DNA of 64,000 nt from UBA5734 sp964528645 (GCA_964528645.1 CAZGSR010000002.1:30175-94174), one strand, 5' to 3'; numbered from the stretch's first letter, positions 14,996 to 24,253 are shown. The notes: a model not told the origin generated them from the sequence alone. Program-made: numbers and translations.

Positions 14996-17485
14996 ATGGA
15001 TTCTTTTGAGAAATTGGGCGCATTCTATCTGGGCAGACCGTGTGATCCTGTGACCTTGGCTCCTCAGGAGGGCTATCTGCTCTACGATGCCAAGGATTTG
15101 ACCACCCATGCGGTCTGTGTCGGCATGACCGGCAGTGGCAAAACGGGACTGTGCATCAGCCTTCTGGAAGAAGCCGCGCTCGACCAGGTGCCAGCGATCA
15201 TCATTGATCCCAAAGGGGACATGGCGAATTTGCTCCTGACTTTTCCCGACCTGGCAGCGGATGATTTCCTGCCCTGGGTCCAGGAGGCCGATGCCCAGCG
15301 CAAGGGCCTGACTGTTGAAGCTTATGCTGAGAGCCAGGCCAACCTTTGGCGCAAGGGCCTCCAGGACTGGGGCCAGGACGGAGAGCGAATCCGCCGGCTG
15401 CGGCAGGCGGCGGAGTTTGCCCTTTACACGCCTGGCAGCACTGCCGCCACGCCTGTCTCAATTATAAAGTCTTTCGCCGCGCCAGCCCCCGCTATTGTTG
15501 CTGATGCAGAACTGCTGCGCGAACAAGCTGCCGGGGCCGCAGCCAGTCTGCTCGGACTTTTGGGCCTGGATGCCGACCCAGTGAAGAGCCGCGACCACAT
15601 CTTATTGACCACCATTCTGATTCACAGCTGGCAGCAGGGCCAGGATCTCGATCTAGCCGGCCTGATCGCCCGGATCCAGGCGCCGCCTTTCAGCCAGATG
15701 GGCATTTTGCCACTCGATACGTTCTATCCAGCCCAGGACCGCCTCACTTTGGCCCTCCAGTTCAACAATCTGCTCGCTTCACCGTCTTTTGCCGGCTGGC
15801 TCCAGGGCGAACCCCTTGAACTTGACCGCTTGCTGTTCACAGCCACTGGCAAACCAAAACTGGCGATTTTCTCGATTGCCCATCTCAGCGAAACGGAGCG
15901 CCAGTTTTTTGTCACGTTGCTGCTGAACCAGACGATCAGCTGGATGCGCCGCCAATCGGGATCTTCCAGCCTGAGGGCGATCCTGTATATGGATGAGATC
16001 TATGGTTATTTCCCGCCGGTGGCCAATCCACCTGCCAAGGCCCCGCTTTTGACCTTGCTCAAACAAGCCCGGGCCTATGGACTTGGTGTTGTCCTGACGA
16101 CCCAAAATCCGGTCGACCTCGATTACAAAGGGCTGTCCAATACCGGGACCTGGTTCATCGGCCGGTTGCAGACGGAGCGCGACAAACTCCGGGTGCTCGA
16201 AGGACTCGAAGGTGCCTCGGCTGCCCAGGGCCAAACCTTTGACCGGGCCCGGATGGAGCAGATTCTTTCCGGCCTCGGTAACCGGATCTTCCTGCTGCAC
16301 AATGTCCATGACGACGAACCCCAGCTGTTCCAGACCCGCTGGGCGATGTCGTATCTATGTGGGCCGCTGACCCGGCCACAACTGCAGCGCCTGAGCCAGG
16401 CCCAGGCTGCTGCGTCAAGCACTGTGCCCCAGACTGTGTTCCCGTCAACTGCTGGTGCACCAGCAACCCAGCCTGCCGCTGCGGCTACTACGGCTGCCGC
16501 TACGGATATTGCGGCCAACAGTTCTGCGGCTGCCATTGTGCCGCCCCTGCTGCCCCAGGGGATCCAGCAAGCCTACTTGCCGCTGCGCACCAGGCCTGCC
16601 AGCACAGTCAATCTGGTCTATCAGCCGATGCTTCTCGGTCAATCCCAGGTCTTGTTCAAAACCGACAAGGCAGGTGGTGTACAGACGCGAGACGTAACCA
16701 CCCTGGTCCCTGTACTGGATGCCCTGGTACCGGTTGACTGGGACCAGGCTGAAACGATCGACCTTCCTCTGGCAGATCTCGAACAGGTGCCAGAGACAGG
16801 ACTGTCCTTTGCCCCATTGCCATCTGCGGCAGCTAAAACGGCCAGTTTCACAGCTTGGGAACGTGATCTCAAACAATGGCTGTACCAGACCAGTGAACTC
16901 GAAATCCTGCAGTGTCCAGCGGTAAAGCTGAACGCTGAGCCAGGGGAGACAGAGCGTGACTTTAAAATCCGATTGACTTTGGCGGCCCACGAAGCCCGGG
17001 ATGCGGCCATAGACCAGCTGCGGCAGAAATATGCGGCCAAGATCTCATCCCTTGAGGAAAAAATCCGCAAGGCAGAACAAGCGGTGGACCGAGAACAACA
17101 ACAGGCTCGCCAGCAGCAGATGCAGACAGCGATTTCGATCGGTGCGACTCTTTTGAGTGCCTTCATGGGCAAAAAGAAAGTCAGCACATCCTCGCTCGGC
17201 CGGGCGACCACTGCAGCCAGAGGCGCCAGCCGGGCAATGAAAGAGCAGGGCGATATCTCCCGGTCCAAGGAATCGGTCGAGGTCTACCGCCAGGATCTTG
17301 CCGATCTGCAGCAGGCAGTCGAGGCTGAAATCGCCGAATTAGCCGGGCGCTTTGATCCAGACCAGCTGGAAATCACGCGCACCGTGGTGCGGCCTACCAA
17401 GCAGAACATCCAGGTCCAGGCCCTGGTCCTGGCCTGGGCTCCGGTCATTCTGGACGGTCGGGGCGGCTACGAGCGCGCATTCTAG
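14996..17485 (+). CDS. HerA-like/DUF87 P-loop ATPase with C-terminal coiled coil
   Basis: An 829-residue protein. VGMTGSGKTGLCI (about 42-54) is the Walker A and AILYMDEIYGYFPP (near 328) the Walker B of a HerA/FtsK-type ATPase; VLTTQNPVDLDYKGLSNTGTWFIGRLQ near 365 matches the sensor region of DUF87 proteins. A low-complexity Ala/Thr/Pro linker (about 475-525) leads to a C-terminal part. That part has a long Glu/Gln-rich coiled coil (about 680-715) and a final small domain. HerA relatives pump or resect DNA; no NurA-like nuclease is adjacent. The start at 14996 follows GCGAGG. The gene ends by sharing a CTAG with the convergent lysE-type gene. Confidence 0.85.
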   Translation: MDSFEKLGAFYLGRPCDPVTLAPQEGYLLYDAKDLTTHAVCVGMTGSGKTGLCISLLEEAALDQVPAIIIDPKGDMANLLLTFPDLAADDFLPWVQEADAQRKGLTVEAYAESQANLWRKGLQDWGQDGERIRRLRQAAEFALYTPGSTAATPVSIIKSFAAPAPAIVADAELLREQAAGAAASLLGLLGLDADPVKSRDHILLTTILIHSWQQGQDLDLAGLIARIQAPPFSQMGILPLDTFYPAQDRLTLALQFNNLLASPSFAGWLQGEPLELDRLLFTATGKPKLAIFSIAHLSETERQFFVTLLLNQTISWMRRQSGSSSLRAILYMDEIYGYFPPVANPPAKAPLLTLLKQARAYGLGVVLTTQNPVDLDYKGLSNTGTWFIGRLQTERDKLRVLEGLEGASAAQGQTFDRARMEQILSGLGNRIFLLHNVHDDEPQLFQTRWAMSYLCGPLTRPQLQRLSQAQAAASSTVPQTVFPSTAGAPATQPAAAATTAAATDIAANSSAAAIVPPLLPQGIQQAYLPLRTRPASTVNLVYQPMLLGQSQVLFKTDKAGGVQTRDVTTLVPVLDALVPVDWDQAETIDLPLADLEQVPETGLSFAPLPSAAAKTASFTAWERDLKQWLYQTSELEILQCPAVKLNAEPGETERDFKIRLTLAAHEARDAAIDQLRQKYAAKISSLEEKIRKAEQAVDREQQQARQQQMQTAISIGATLLSAFMGKKKVSTSSLGRATTAARGASRAMKEQGDISRSKESVEVYRQDLADLQQAVEAEIAELAGRFDPDQLEITRTVVRPTKQNIQVQALVLAWAPVILDGRGGYERAF

Positions 17486-18066
17486 AGATACAGCGACAAG
17501 GCGCTGCCAGCCAGAAGAATGGCCAGGATGATGTTCATCGTGCGAGCCTGCTTGACGAACAGCTGGTTGAACAGACTGCCGAACAATCCCCAGCTGCAGG
17601 TCGCGATGAATCCCATGGTGGCGTTGAGGAGAACGAAACCAGCGAGTGCCAGAGGACTGCTGTAATAGGGCGTAATGAACGTCGACGTGATGGTCAGGCT
17701 GAAGATGATCACTTTTGGATTGATGAATTGCATCGAAAAGCCCGTCAGGAAATTGCCAGTTGCCGTGGGGGCGCTGGCTTTTCCTTTTTTCTGGCCCCAG
17801 ACAATGGTGAAGGCCAGCCACAGGATATAGACCGTGCCAATGATTTGCAGGACTGGCTTGATGGCGGGCAGGGCGCTCGTCAGGTAGAAATTGAAGGCTG
17901 TGACCAGGCCGATCACTGCCAGAAACCCGGCATACATGCCCAGGTTCAGGCGAAAACTGTTGCGAAAACCGACTTGGGCCGCCCGGGACATGGACAGGAT
18001 GTTGTTCGGTCCAGGTGTCAAGGTCGAAACAAGCAAGATGACGACGTAGGAGATGAAATTGGGCAT
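17482..18066 (-). CDS. LysE-family amino-acid exporter
   Basis: This 194-residue, six-TM protein has the LysE/RhtB signature at the N-terminus: STLTPGPNNILSMSRAAQVGFRNS at residues 14-37, and the NPKVIIFSL motif near 117. Members export basic or neutral amino acids or homoserine lactones; substrate is unknown. Its TAG overlaps the TAG of the HerA-like gene in a shared palindromic CTAG. The initiating ATG at 18066 has a weak GAGTCAGGATGG purine stretch upstream. Confidence 0.92.
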   Translation of the reverse strand: MPNFISYVVILLVSTLTPGPNNILSMSRAAQVGFRNSFRLNLGMYAGFLAVIGLVTAFNFYLTSALPAIKPVLQIIGTVYILWLAFTIVWGQKKGKASAPTATGNFLTGFSMQFINPKVIIFSLTITSTFITPYYSSPLALAGFVLLNATMGFIATCSWGLFGSLFNQLFVKQARTMNIILAILLAGSALSLYL

Positions 18067-18126
18067 GGACTGTATCCATCCTGACTCACCGGTGAGGCGA
18101 ATGTCTGTTGTCGACGAACCTTGTGG

Positions 18127-19224
18127 TCATTCCGCCGCCTTGAAATTGTATATCGGGTGGATCCGGCGGTCAATCGTCACGGTGTCCTTTATGTTGGCGA
18201 CAATTTCCTCCAGAGGCTTGTAGGCAAAAGGTGCTTCATCGATCGTGCTCGGGTCGATGGTGGTCGAATAGATCCCGGCCATGGCCTGCTCATAGTCTTG
18301 CAGGCGGATCTTGCGCCGTGCCTCATGGCGGCTCATCAGTCGGCCTGCCCCATGTGGTGCGGAAAAATTCCAGTCAGCATTGCCTTTGCCGGTGCAGACC
18401 AGGCTGCCGTCACGCATGTTGATGGGAATCAGGACTCGTTCGCCCTTGCGGGCCGAGATCGCACCTTTGCGCAGGATCATCGCTTCGAGATCGATGTAGT
18501 TGTGGACTGTGGTCCAGTGGTCGATCACCGGCAGGCTAAACCATTGGATCATGTCCTGCATCATGGCTTTCCGGTTGAGGTCGGCATAGTGCTGGATCAG
18601 TGCCATGTCATGCAGGTAATCCTCGAACAACTCACCCTCGCAATAGGCCAGGGCGTGGTCGACTTGGCCTCGCAAACGTCGGGCCGCCTCGTTCTGGTAA
18701 TGCTCAGCCACTTGCTTGCCCAGGTTACGGCTGCCACTGTGGACCACCAGGTAGAGCTGGCCCTCTTCATCCTGGTCGACCTCGATGAAATGGTTGCCGC
18801 CGCCGAGCGTGCCGATGCTCAGCTCCGCCCGCTTCAGGTTGACCGTTTTCTTGCAGCGCAGATCGTTGAGGTCGATGTTGCGCGATAACGCATGGGGGTG
18901 CTGCCGGGTTTCGAATCCACACGGAATGTTGAGGTGGATGAAGGTGTCCAGTTCTCTCAGGTCCAGATGACAGCGGCCCAGCACGCTCGTTTCCATACCG
19001 CAGCCGATGTCGACACCGACCAAGTTGGGCACGACTTTGTCGGTGATCGTCATGGTCGTGCCGATCGTACAGCCTGCCCCGGCGTGCGCATCCGGCATGA
19101 TCCGGACCTGGCTGCCGGTGACAAAAGGCTGGTCGAGCAAATGACGGATCTGGCTCAGCGCTTCTTCTTCAATGGTGTCGGAAAAGATCTTGGCTGAATT
19201 GTAACGCCCGTGCAGGATTTGCAT
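18127..19224 (-). CDS. rtcB: RtcB-family RNA ligase (short form)
   Basis: A 365-residue RtcB homologue, shorter than the ~480-residue archetype, as in the bacterial RtcB2-like group. Mn/GMP site motifs are visible: MPDAHAGAGCTIG near 43, VGVDIGCGM near 69, LGGGNHFIE near 143, VVHSGSRNLGK near 161 and APHGAGRLMSRHEA near 290. RtcB joins 2',3'-cyclic phosphate and 5'-OH RNA ends using GTP. The ATG at 19224 follows a perfect AAAGGAGGT. No archease or rtcA partner is adjacent, so a repair role is inferred from family only. Confidence 0.92.
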   Translation of the reverse strand: MQILHGRYNSAKIFSDTIEEEALSQIRHLLDQPFVTGSQVRIMPDAHAGAGCTIGTTMTITDKVVPNLVGVDIGCGMETSVLGRCHLDLRELDTFIHLNIPCGFETRQHPHALSRNIDLNDLRCKKTVNLKRAELSIGTLGGGNHFIEVDQDEEGQLYLVVHSGSRNLGKQVAEHYQNEAARRLRGQVDHALAYCEGELFEDYLHDMALIQHYADLNRKAMMQDMIQWFSLPVIDHWTTVHNYIDLEAMILRKGAISARKGERVLIPINMRDGSLVCTGKGNADWNFSAPHGAGRLMSRHEARRKIRLQDYEQAMAGIYSTTIDPSTIDEAPFAYKPLEEIVANIKDTVTIDRRIHPIYNFKAAE

Positions 19225-19344
19225 CTGGATACCTCCTTTAATAGAAGGAGCAGGCTATAACTAAATTGTAACAAAAAGGCCGGATTACTGGTCAAAAGAA
19301 TTGAATCATGCCTGTCAATCCTAATTGAAAGGACGTGCACATCC

Positions 19345-19746
19345 ATGGTAGAACCTTATCTCTATTTTAACGGCACGTGCGCTGAAGCTGTCGATTTTTA
19401 CGAAACGGTTTTTTCTGGAACCGATAAGCAAGTCATGCGCTTCAAAGAAGCACCACCCAATCCCCAGTTCCCGATGCCGGAGGCCTTGCTGGAGCAGGTC
19501 ATGCACGCTGAAATGACCATCGAAGGGACCCGGTTCTCTTTCGGTGACAATCCAGATGGTGTCGTTGCAGGTGATCAAACGACCCTGATTGTTCGGACAT
19601 CTGCCCCGGAAACTGTCGCCAACTGGTTCAACCAACTTTCGGCGGGAGGTGTTGTGCGTATGCCGTTAGGACCGCAATTTTATGCCCGGATGTACGGCTG
19701 GGTCATCGACCGGTTTGGAATCCACTGGCAGCTGATCGCAGAATAA
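19345..19746 (+). CDS. VOC-superfamily (PhnB/3-demethylubiquinone methyltransferase-like) protein
   Basis: The 133-residue protein starts MVEPYLYFNGTCAEAVDFYE, as in PhnB-like glyoxalase-fold proteins, and has QVMHAEMTIEGTRFSFGDNP and the closing YGWVIDRFGIHWQLI of that group. Enzymatic role is unknown. Its last 81 bases overlap the 3' end of the convergent vanZ-type gene. Confidence 0.88.
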   Translation: MVEPYLYFNGTCAEAVDFYETVFSGTDKQVMRFKEAPPNPQFPMPEALLEQVMHAEMTIEGTRFSFGDNPDGVVAGDQTTLIVRTSAPETVANWFNQLSAGGVVRMPLGPQFYARMYGWVIDRFGIHWQLIAE

Positions 19747-20187
19747 ACGCTGCAGGCCACAGACCAGGACCAGTCCCACTGCAAAGCCTGCCAGATCGAG
19801 CAAGACATCGCGCAGCTCTCCTGACCGTCCCGGGACAAAAACCTGATGGGTTTCATCAAAAACAGCGGCCAGAAGACCCAGTATAAGCAGCCGCAGAGGT
19901 TTGCGCCGACCACCCGACAGGGTGACCAGGACCCCAAGGATCAGGTAATTGGCAAAGTGAGCGGTCTTGCGAATGATGGTCTGGGCCAGAGGGTCCAGAA
20001 ATACGGACCGGGGAATGAACCCATCCGTCTGATCGGCCAGCCATTGCAGGACACCACCACTGAGCTGCGAGGATTCTGAGGACGGCTGGCTGGAGAACCA
20101 GAACATCACTCCCAGCCACATAAGGGCCAGGAGGCCAAACCAGCGGCCTTGCCAGTTTTTCAGTCGATTGATTTGAGCGTTCATCAT
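19666..20187 (-). CDS. VanZ-like membrane protein
   Basis: A protein of about 173 residues with four TM helices. The VanZ signature sits in the middle: KTAHFANYLILGVLVTL (near 83) and FDETHQVFVPGRSGELRDVLLDLAGFAVG (near 115). VanZ proteins confer low-level teicoplanin resistance in some hosts, but most are uncharacterised. The start is uncertain: ATGs at 20187, 20184 and 20232 are all in frame and none has a good ribosome site. I chose 20187, which gives a normal leader to TM1. It overlaps the VOC gene tail-to-tail. Confidence 0.85.
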   Translation of the reverse strand: MMNAQINRLKNWQGRWFGLLALMWLGVMFWFSSQPSSESSQLSGGVLQWLADQTDGFIPRSVFLDPLAQTIIRKTAHFANYLILGVLVTLSGGRRKPLRLLILGLLAAVFDETHQVFVPGRSGELRDVLLDLAGFAVGLVLVCGLQRLFCDQLPVDSKPVDDPAVHPGIKLRS

Positions 20188-20321
20188 CTGGCCAGTATAA
20201 GGTGTTTTCTGCCTGGGTTCAACCAGCCCCATGAGACTCTATTCATGACAGAAAGGGCTGCTTTTGCTATGATCAATACAGATTACTTAAACCAACGGCG
20301 ACACAAAGGGGGACACGAACC

Positions 20322-20732
20322 ATGCGGATTGCAGTCATCGATGGCCAAGGTGGCGGAATCGGCCGGCTGATTGTCGAAAAGCTGCGCCAGTCACTGGGTG
20401 CGCACGCCCAAATCCTGGCCCTCGGCACCAATTCCCTGGCCACAGCTGCCATGCTCAAGGCCGGCGCAACCGAAGGGGCTACCGGCGAAAGCGCCATCGT
20501 CTATAACAGCAGCAAAGTCGAACTGATCCTCGGTCCGATCGGCATTATCAGTGCCTATTCTCTGATGGGAGAACTCTCCCCAGCCATGGCCCATGCGATT
20601 GCCACCAGTCCGGCGCAAAAACTCCTCGTCCCGATGAACAAATGCAACATCGTCATCGCAGGGGTTGAAACCAAAACCGTGCCCCAGCTGGTCGACGAAC
20701 TCGTGGCTCAGGTCAAAGCTCATGAGATCTGA
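20322..20732 (+). CDS. DUF3842 family protein
   Basis: This 136-residue protein begins MRIAVIDGQGGGIGRLIVEKLR. It continues through LALGTNSLATAAMLKAGATEGATGE and a core with GPIGIISAYSLMGELSPAMA, the conserved DUF3842 pattern of Clostridia. The Gly-rich start looks like a nucleotide-binding loop, but function is unknown. The start follows AAAGGGGG. Its stop lies five bases before the -35 of the next transcription unit. Confidence 0.88.
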   Translation: MRIAVIDGQGGGIGRLIVEKLRQSLGAHAQILALGTNSLATAAMLKAGATEGATGESAIVYNSSKVELILGPIGIISAYSLMGELSPAMAHAIATSPAQKLLVPMNKCNIVIAGVETKTVPQLVDELVAQVKAHEI

Positions 20733-20737
20733 GTTGT

Positions 20738-20766
20738 TTGACACAGGTACATATAACCGATATAAT
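20738..20766 (+). promoter_or_regulatory. Perfect-consensus sigma-A promoter upstream of the ABC operon
   Basis: TTGACA (20738-20743), a 17-bp spacer and TATAAT (20761-20766). Every position matches the consensus. An intrinsic terminator follows only about ten bases after the expected start site. Confidence 0.85.
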
Positions 20767-20781
20767 CGCAGCTTAGAGAAA

Positions 20782-20823
20782 AATAGAAGCTGTCGACGGA
20801 GATAGCATTCTATTTTTTTTATT
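20782..20823 (+). terminator. Intrinsic terminator between the promoter and the ABC substrate-binding gene
   Basis: AATAGAAGCTGTC (20782-20794) pairs with GATAGC-A-TTCTATT (20801-20814) with one bulge and one G-U, followed by a T run. It can end the DUF3842 transcript, but it also lies in the path of the promoter at 20738. CAGCTT (20769-20774) could compete with the stem by pairing with AAGCTG (20787-20792), but is at best partly transcribed. Confidence 0.8.
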
Positions 20824-20869
20824 GTCCGAAAGATTTCGTGTAGGATAAAAACAGCGGAGGAAGAGATTT

Positions 20870-21664
20870 ATGAAAAAGATCCTGTCCATTTTCATCGCGA
20901 TGCTGGTTTTGGCAAGCGCACTGTTAGCCGGTTGTGCTGCTAAAGAGACAACTGAGGCAACCGAAGCGGCACCGACAACCCAAGCGGCAAAGACCTGGTT
21001 AATCGTGACAGATACGGTATTCAAGCCCTTTGAATACACGAACGAAAAAAATGAATTTGTTGGTATTGATGTCGATCTTCTTGCAGCCATTGCCAAAGAC
21101 CAGGGCTTCAACTATAAACTTGAAAGCCTGGGTTGGGATGCTGCCGTTGCAGCCGTTCAGGCAGGCCAGGCGGATGGTTTGATCGCCGGTGCGACGATCA
21201 AGCAGGAACGCATTGATTCCGGTTGGATCTTCTCGGATGGCTACTTTGATGCAACGCAGACTTTTGTTGTCGGAGCTGACAGTGACATCGCAAGCTTTGC
21301 AGATTTGGCCGGAAAAAATGTCGCAGTCAAGAACGCCACAGCTGGTGCAGATTTTGCCAACAGCATCAAAGACCAGTATGGCTTTACGGTTACAACCTTT
21401 GAAGACTCACCGACGATGTATCAGGACGTCCTTCTGGGCAACAGCGTTGCTTGCGTCGAAGACACCCCGATCATGGCAGCTTCGATCAAAGAAGGCGGTC
21501 TCGCCCTTAAAATTCCTGCAGGCATGGAAAGCGAAGGCGCCCCTTACGGATTTGCCATTATGAATAAGTCCAATCAGGAACTGCTGGATCTGTTTAATGC
21601 CGGCCTGAAAAATATCAAGGCAAATGGCACATACGATGAAATTCTCAACAAATACCTGAAATGA
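20870..21664 (+). CDS. Polar amino-acid ABC transporter, substrate-binding lipoprotein
   Basis: A 264-residue protein with a lipoprotein signal peptide (lipobox ALLAGC, Cys at about 23), a short Thr/Ala/Glu linker, then a cluster-3 periplasmic-binding-type fold. The fold shows FKPFEYTNEKNEFVGIDVDLLAAIA near 50, GLIAGATIKQERI near 105 and GAPYGFAIMNKSNQELLDLFN near 222. It delivers a glutamine-, arginine- or cystine-type amino acid to the permease. The start follows GCGGAGGAAG. Permease and ATPase follow on the same strand. Confidence 0.93.
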   Translation: MKKILSIFIAMLVLASALLAGCAAKETTEATEAAPTTQAAKTWLIVTDTVFKPFEYTNEKNEFVGIDVDLLAAIAKDQGFNYKLESLGWDAAVAAVQAGQADGLIAGATIKQERIDSGWIFSDGYFDATQTFVVGADSDIASFADLAGKNVAVKNATAGADFANSIKDQYGFTVTTFEDSPTMYQDVLLGNSVACVEDTPIMAASIKEGGLALKIPAGMESEGAPYGFAIMNKSNQELLDLFNAGLKNIKANGTYDEILNKYLK

Positions 21665-21684
21665 TTTTTTAAGCAAACGGGATG

Positions 21685-21718
21685 AACGTGGGAGACTGGT
21701 CAAGTTTCCCGCGTTTTT
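21685..21718 (+). terminator. Terminator between substrate-binding protein and permease genes
   Basis: AACGTGGGA (21685-21693) pairs with TCCCGCGTT (one G-U), followed by TTTT. Partial termination here would make the binding protein more abundant than the permease, a common arrangement. Confidence 0.72.
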
Positions 21719-21746
21719 CCTGTGAAAGATGTTTTGAGGATAATCC

Positions 21747-22418
21747 ATGATTCAAATCATGCAAACATACGGCTCCATGTTGGTGCAGGCTTTAGGGAAA
21801 ACGCTCCTGTTAACGTTGCTTTCACTGTCTTTCGCCATGATTATCGGCCTGGTTTTTTCTTTGATGAATGTCGGAAAGAACCGGGTTTTTAATTTTTTCG
21901 GTACAGCTTATGTAGATGGGGTCAGGGGAGTCCCGCTGATTGTTTTGGCCTATTTCATTTACTTTGGTGTTCCGACCGGGATAAAAATGATGGGGATACA
22001 GGACTTCCGCCTGTCAGCCCTTCAAGCAGGTACGATCGCGCTGGCGATGAACTGCGGTGCCTACATGGCTGAAATCATCCGGGCCGGCATCGAGAGCATT
22101 GATAAGGGACAGATGGAGGCCAGCCGCAGCCTGGGATTGAGTTATGTCAAAAGCATGAGACTTGTTGTCTTGCCCCAAGCTTTTCGGGTCATGATTCCAT
22201 CCATTATCAACCAATTCATTATCACGCTGAAAGATACATCCATTCTGTCGGTTATCGGATTCCCGGAACTGACAAACATGGGCAAGACCATTTCAGGGAA
22301 TACCTTCAAGAGTCTTCAAACGTGGGCGATTGTCGGCATCATGTATATGATTGTCATCGTTGCCTTGAGCAAAATGGCAAAACGTGTTGAAAGGAGGGTG
22401 AACATTGGCAGAGCATGA
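21747..22418 (+). CDS. Polar amino-acid ABC transporter permease
   Basis: This 223-residue protein is a HisM/GlnP-type permease with about five TM helices. It has the EAA loop near residues 133-155 ([26 protein letters not shown]), the site where the ATPase docks, and an N-terminal [21 protein letters not shown] segment. It overlaps the ATPase gene by 14 bases. The start has TTTTGAGGAT upstream. Confidence 0.93.
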   Translation: MIQIMQTYGSMLVQALGKTLLLTLLSLSFAMIIGLVFSLMNVGKNRVFNFFGTAYVDGVRGVPLIVLAYFIYFGVPTGIKMMGIQDFRLSALQAGTIALAMNCGAYMAEIIRAGIESIDKGQMEASRSLGLSYVKSMRLVVLPQAFRVMIPSIINQFIITLKDTSILSVIGFPELTNMGKTISGNTFKSLQTWAIVGIMYMIVIVALSKMAKRVERRVNIGRA

Positions 22419-23145
22419 CATCATCATCAGTGTCAAGAATTTGAAAAAGAATTTTGGCCATCTCGAAGTTCTGAAAGACATGAGCATGGATATCAGGAAA
22501 GGTGAAGTCGTTGTTCTGCTGGGGCCATCAGGCAGCGGCAAATCTACCTTTCTGCGCTGCCTGAATCATCTGGAAGCAGCAACAAGTGGAACCATTATGG
22601 TCGATGGGCAAAACATCACCGACCGCCATACCGATATCAATAAAGTCCGCGAGAATATCGGCATGGTCTTCCAGCACTTCAACTTGTTTCCCCACAAAAC
22701 GGTCATACAGAATATCATGATGGCGCCGGTAGAACTGAAGATCCTGTCCAAGGCAGATGCACAGGCCAAAGCACTCTCCCTGTTGCAGCGTGTTGGTTTG
22801 AGCGATAAAGCGGATGCATTCCCTTCGCAGCTTTCCGGTGGCCAGAAGCAGCGTGTAGCCATAGCCAGGGCACTGGCCATGAATCCGGACATCATGCTGT
22901 TCGATGAACCAACATCAGCCCTCGATCCCGAAATGGTTGGCGAAGTGCTTGCTGTCATGAAAGAACTTGCTGCAGAAGGCATGACCATGGTCATCGTCAC
23001 CCATGAAATCGGCTTTGCCCGGGAAGTTGCAGACCGGGTTGTCTTCATGGACGCCGGGTATATTGTCGAATCGGGCGCCCCAAAAGATGTGTTCAATCAT
23101 CCGAAAGAGCCAAGAACGATAGACTTTCTCAATAAAGTTCTGTGA
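22405..23145 (+). CDS. Polar amino-acid ABC transporter ATPase
   Basis: A 246-residue ABC ATPase of the GlnQ type: Walker [14 protein letters not shown] (about 38), signature [17 protein letters not shown] (about 143), Walker [15 protein letters not shown] (about 163) and switch His in VTHEIGFA. It starts at TTG (22405), placed seven bases after AAAGGAGGG, inside the end of the permease gene; this unusual start is fixed by the ribosome site and family length. Confidence 0.95.
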   Translation: MAEHDIIISVKNLKKNFGHLEVLKDMSMDIRKGEVVVLLGPSGSGKSTFLRCLNHLEAATSGTIMVDGQNITDRHTDINKVRENIGMVFQHFNLFPHKTVIQNIMMAPVELKILSKADAQAKALSLLQRVGLSDKADAFPSQLSGGQKQRVAIARALAMNPDIMLFDEPTSALDPEMVGEVLAVMKELAAEGMTMVIVTHEIGFAREVADRVVFMDAGYIVESGAPKDVFNHPKEPRTIDFLNKVL

Positions 23146-23160
23146 CGACTAAGGTGTGTT

Positions 23161-23757
23161 ATGAAAAAAATTATCACGATCAGCCGGGAATTCGGCGCAG
23201 CCGGTGGTGAAATAGGTAGAAGAGTGGCCAAGGCATTGGATTATGGCTATTTTGACAAGGAAATCATCTATCAGGTGGCTTATGATTCGAACCTGGACGC
23301 TGACAGCCTGATCAAGTGGGACGAAAATATTCCAACTGATTTCGGATTTGCCCAAAGCTTGTTTGATTTCTATAACAGGCCCTTGAGTGAACGACTCTAT
23401 GCAGCCCAGACAAAAGTCATCCGGGAAATTGGCGAAAAAGGCAGCTGCGTCATTGTTGGCCGGAACGCCAACCATATTCTCAAAGAATTTGACAACAGCC
23501 TGCATCTCTTTATCAGCGCGGATACCAGCTTCAGGGTACAGCACATCAAAGAGCTGCTGCCGGACCAGTCTGAACATAAAATCAAGGAACAGATCCGGAC
23601 CATCGACAAACAGAGGAAGAAGTTTTCCAAGTATTACACCGGTCAGACATTTGGCTATGCCGAAAACTACGACATCTGCCTGAAATCCTCTTCGCTGGGG
23701 ATTGATGCATGTGTGGACCTTATTCTGCATCTGGCCCAAGGGTCAAACGACGGTTAG
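23161..23757 (+). CDS. Cytidylate kinase-like family protein
   Basis: The 198-residue protein begins MKKIITISREFGAAGGEIGRRVAKAL, the P-loop variant of the Clostridia cytidylate-kinase-like family. DYGYFDKEIIYQVA and SCVIVGRNANHIL follow, with a basic lid region near 140-160. Family members are nucleotide-kinase-fold proteins of unproven substrate, distinct from true Cmk. It starts 15 bases after the ABC ATPase and probably rides on the same transcript. A weak GC hairpin followed by TCTTTT lies at about 23793-23810. Confidence 0.87.
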   Translation: MKKIITISREFGAAGGEIGRRVAKALDYGYFDKEIIYQVAYDSNLDADSLIKWDENIPTDFGFAQSLFDFYNRPLSERLYAAQTKVIREIGEKGSCVIVGRNANHILKEFDNSLHLFISADTSFRVQHIKELLPDQSEHKIKEQIRTIDKQRKKFSKYYTGQTFGYAENYDICLKSSSLGIDACVDLILHLAQGSNDG

Positions 23758-23807
23758 CCATTCATCGGTGACACGAGGAGATCGTGAAATCCCCGGCGTC
23801 GGGTCTT

Positions 23808-24230
23808 TTAGGCTCCTTTTCGATCTGACAGGCCAAGTCGTTCGATCAGTGCATCTTGCAATACTTGCGAGAAATTGATGTGTGCCAGTTCTGCCCTGGT
23901 GTTCAACCAATTTGGAACTGTCAGGTTTTTCCGAATCGACTTCTTGCCATGCTTTTCAGTATAACTATCCATATCAAGAACGATTGGGGCTACAAAACCT
24001 TTCCCCATGTCAGGATCAAGTTCAACCTCGTCAATAGGGGTGGATGGCGGAATATCCATTCCATCTTCGGGTTCGGTAAGCACCCAGCCGGATGCTGCGT
24101 CAATTGCCATCTCAATAGCTTCGGCAAGATCATTGCCGCCAGTTGTGCAGCCCGGAAGGTCCGGAACAACAACTGCGATAGATCCATCCTCTGAATCAGT
24201 ATAAAAACACGCCCAATAAACCAGCTTTAT
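23808..24230 (-). CDS. hicB: HicB-type antitoxin with an apparent ATA start codon
   Basis: Translation of the frame from 24230 gives KLVYWACFYTDSEDGS, PDLPGCTTGGNDLAEAIE and the C-terminal VPNWLNTRAELAHINFSQVL region. This is a complete HicB: partial RNase-H fold followed by an RHH/HTH-like DNA-binding tail, about 140 residues. The only ATG in frame (24108-24110) would remove the conserved PDLPGC motif. An ATA at 24228-24230, where relatives have ATG, lies five bases after GGAGG. Either ATA is used with coupling to hicA 23 bases upstream, or the start has mutated and the gene is weakened. Confidence 0.72.
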   Translation of the reverse strand: MKLVYWACFYTDSEDGSIAVVVPDLPGCTTGGNDLAEAIEMAIDAASGWVLTEPEDGMDIPPSTPIDEVELDPDMGKGFVAPIVLDMDSYTEKHGKKSIRKNLTVPNWLNTRAELAHINFSQVLQDALIERLGLSDRKGA

Positions 24231-24253
24231 ATTTTCCTCCGTTTCAGCGGGTC

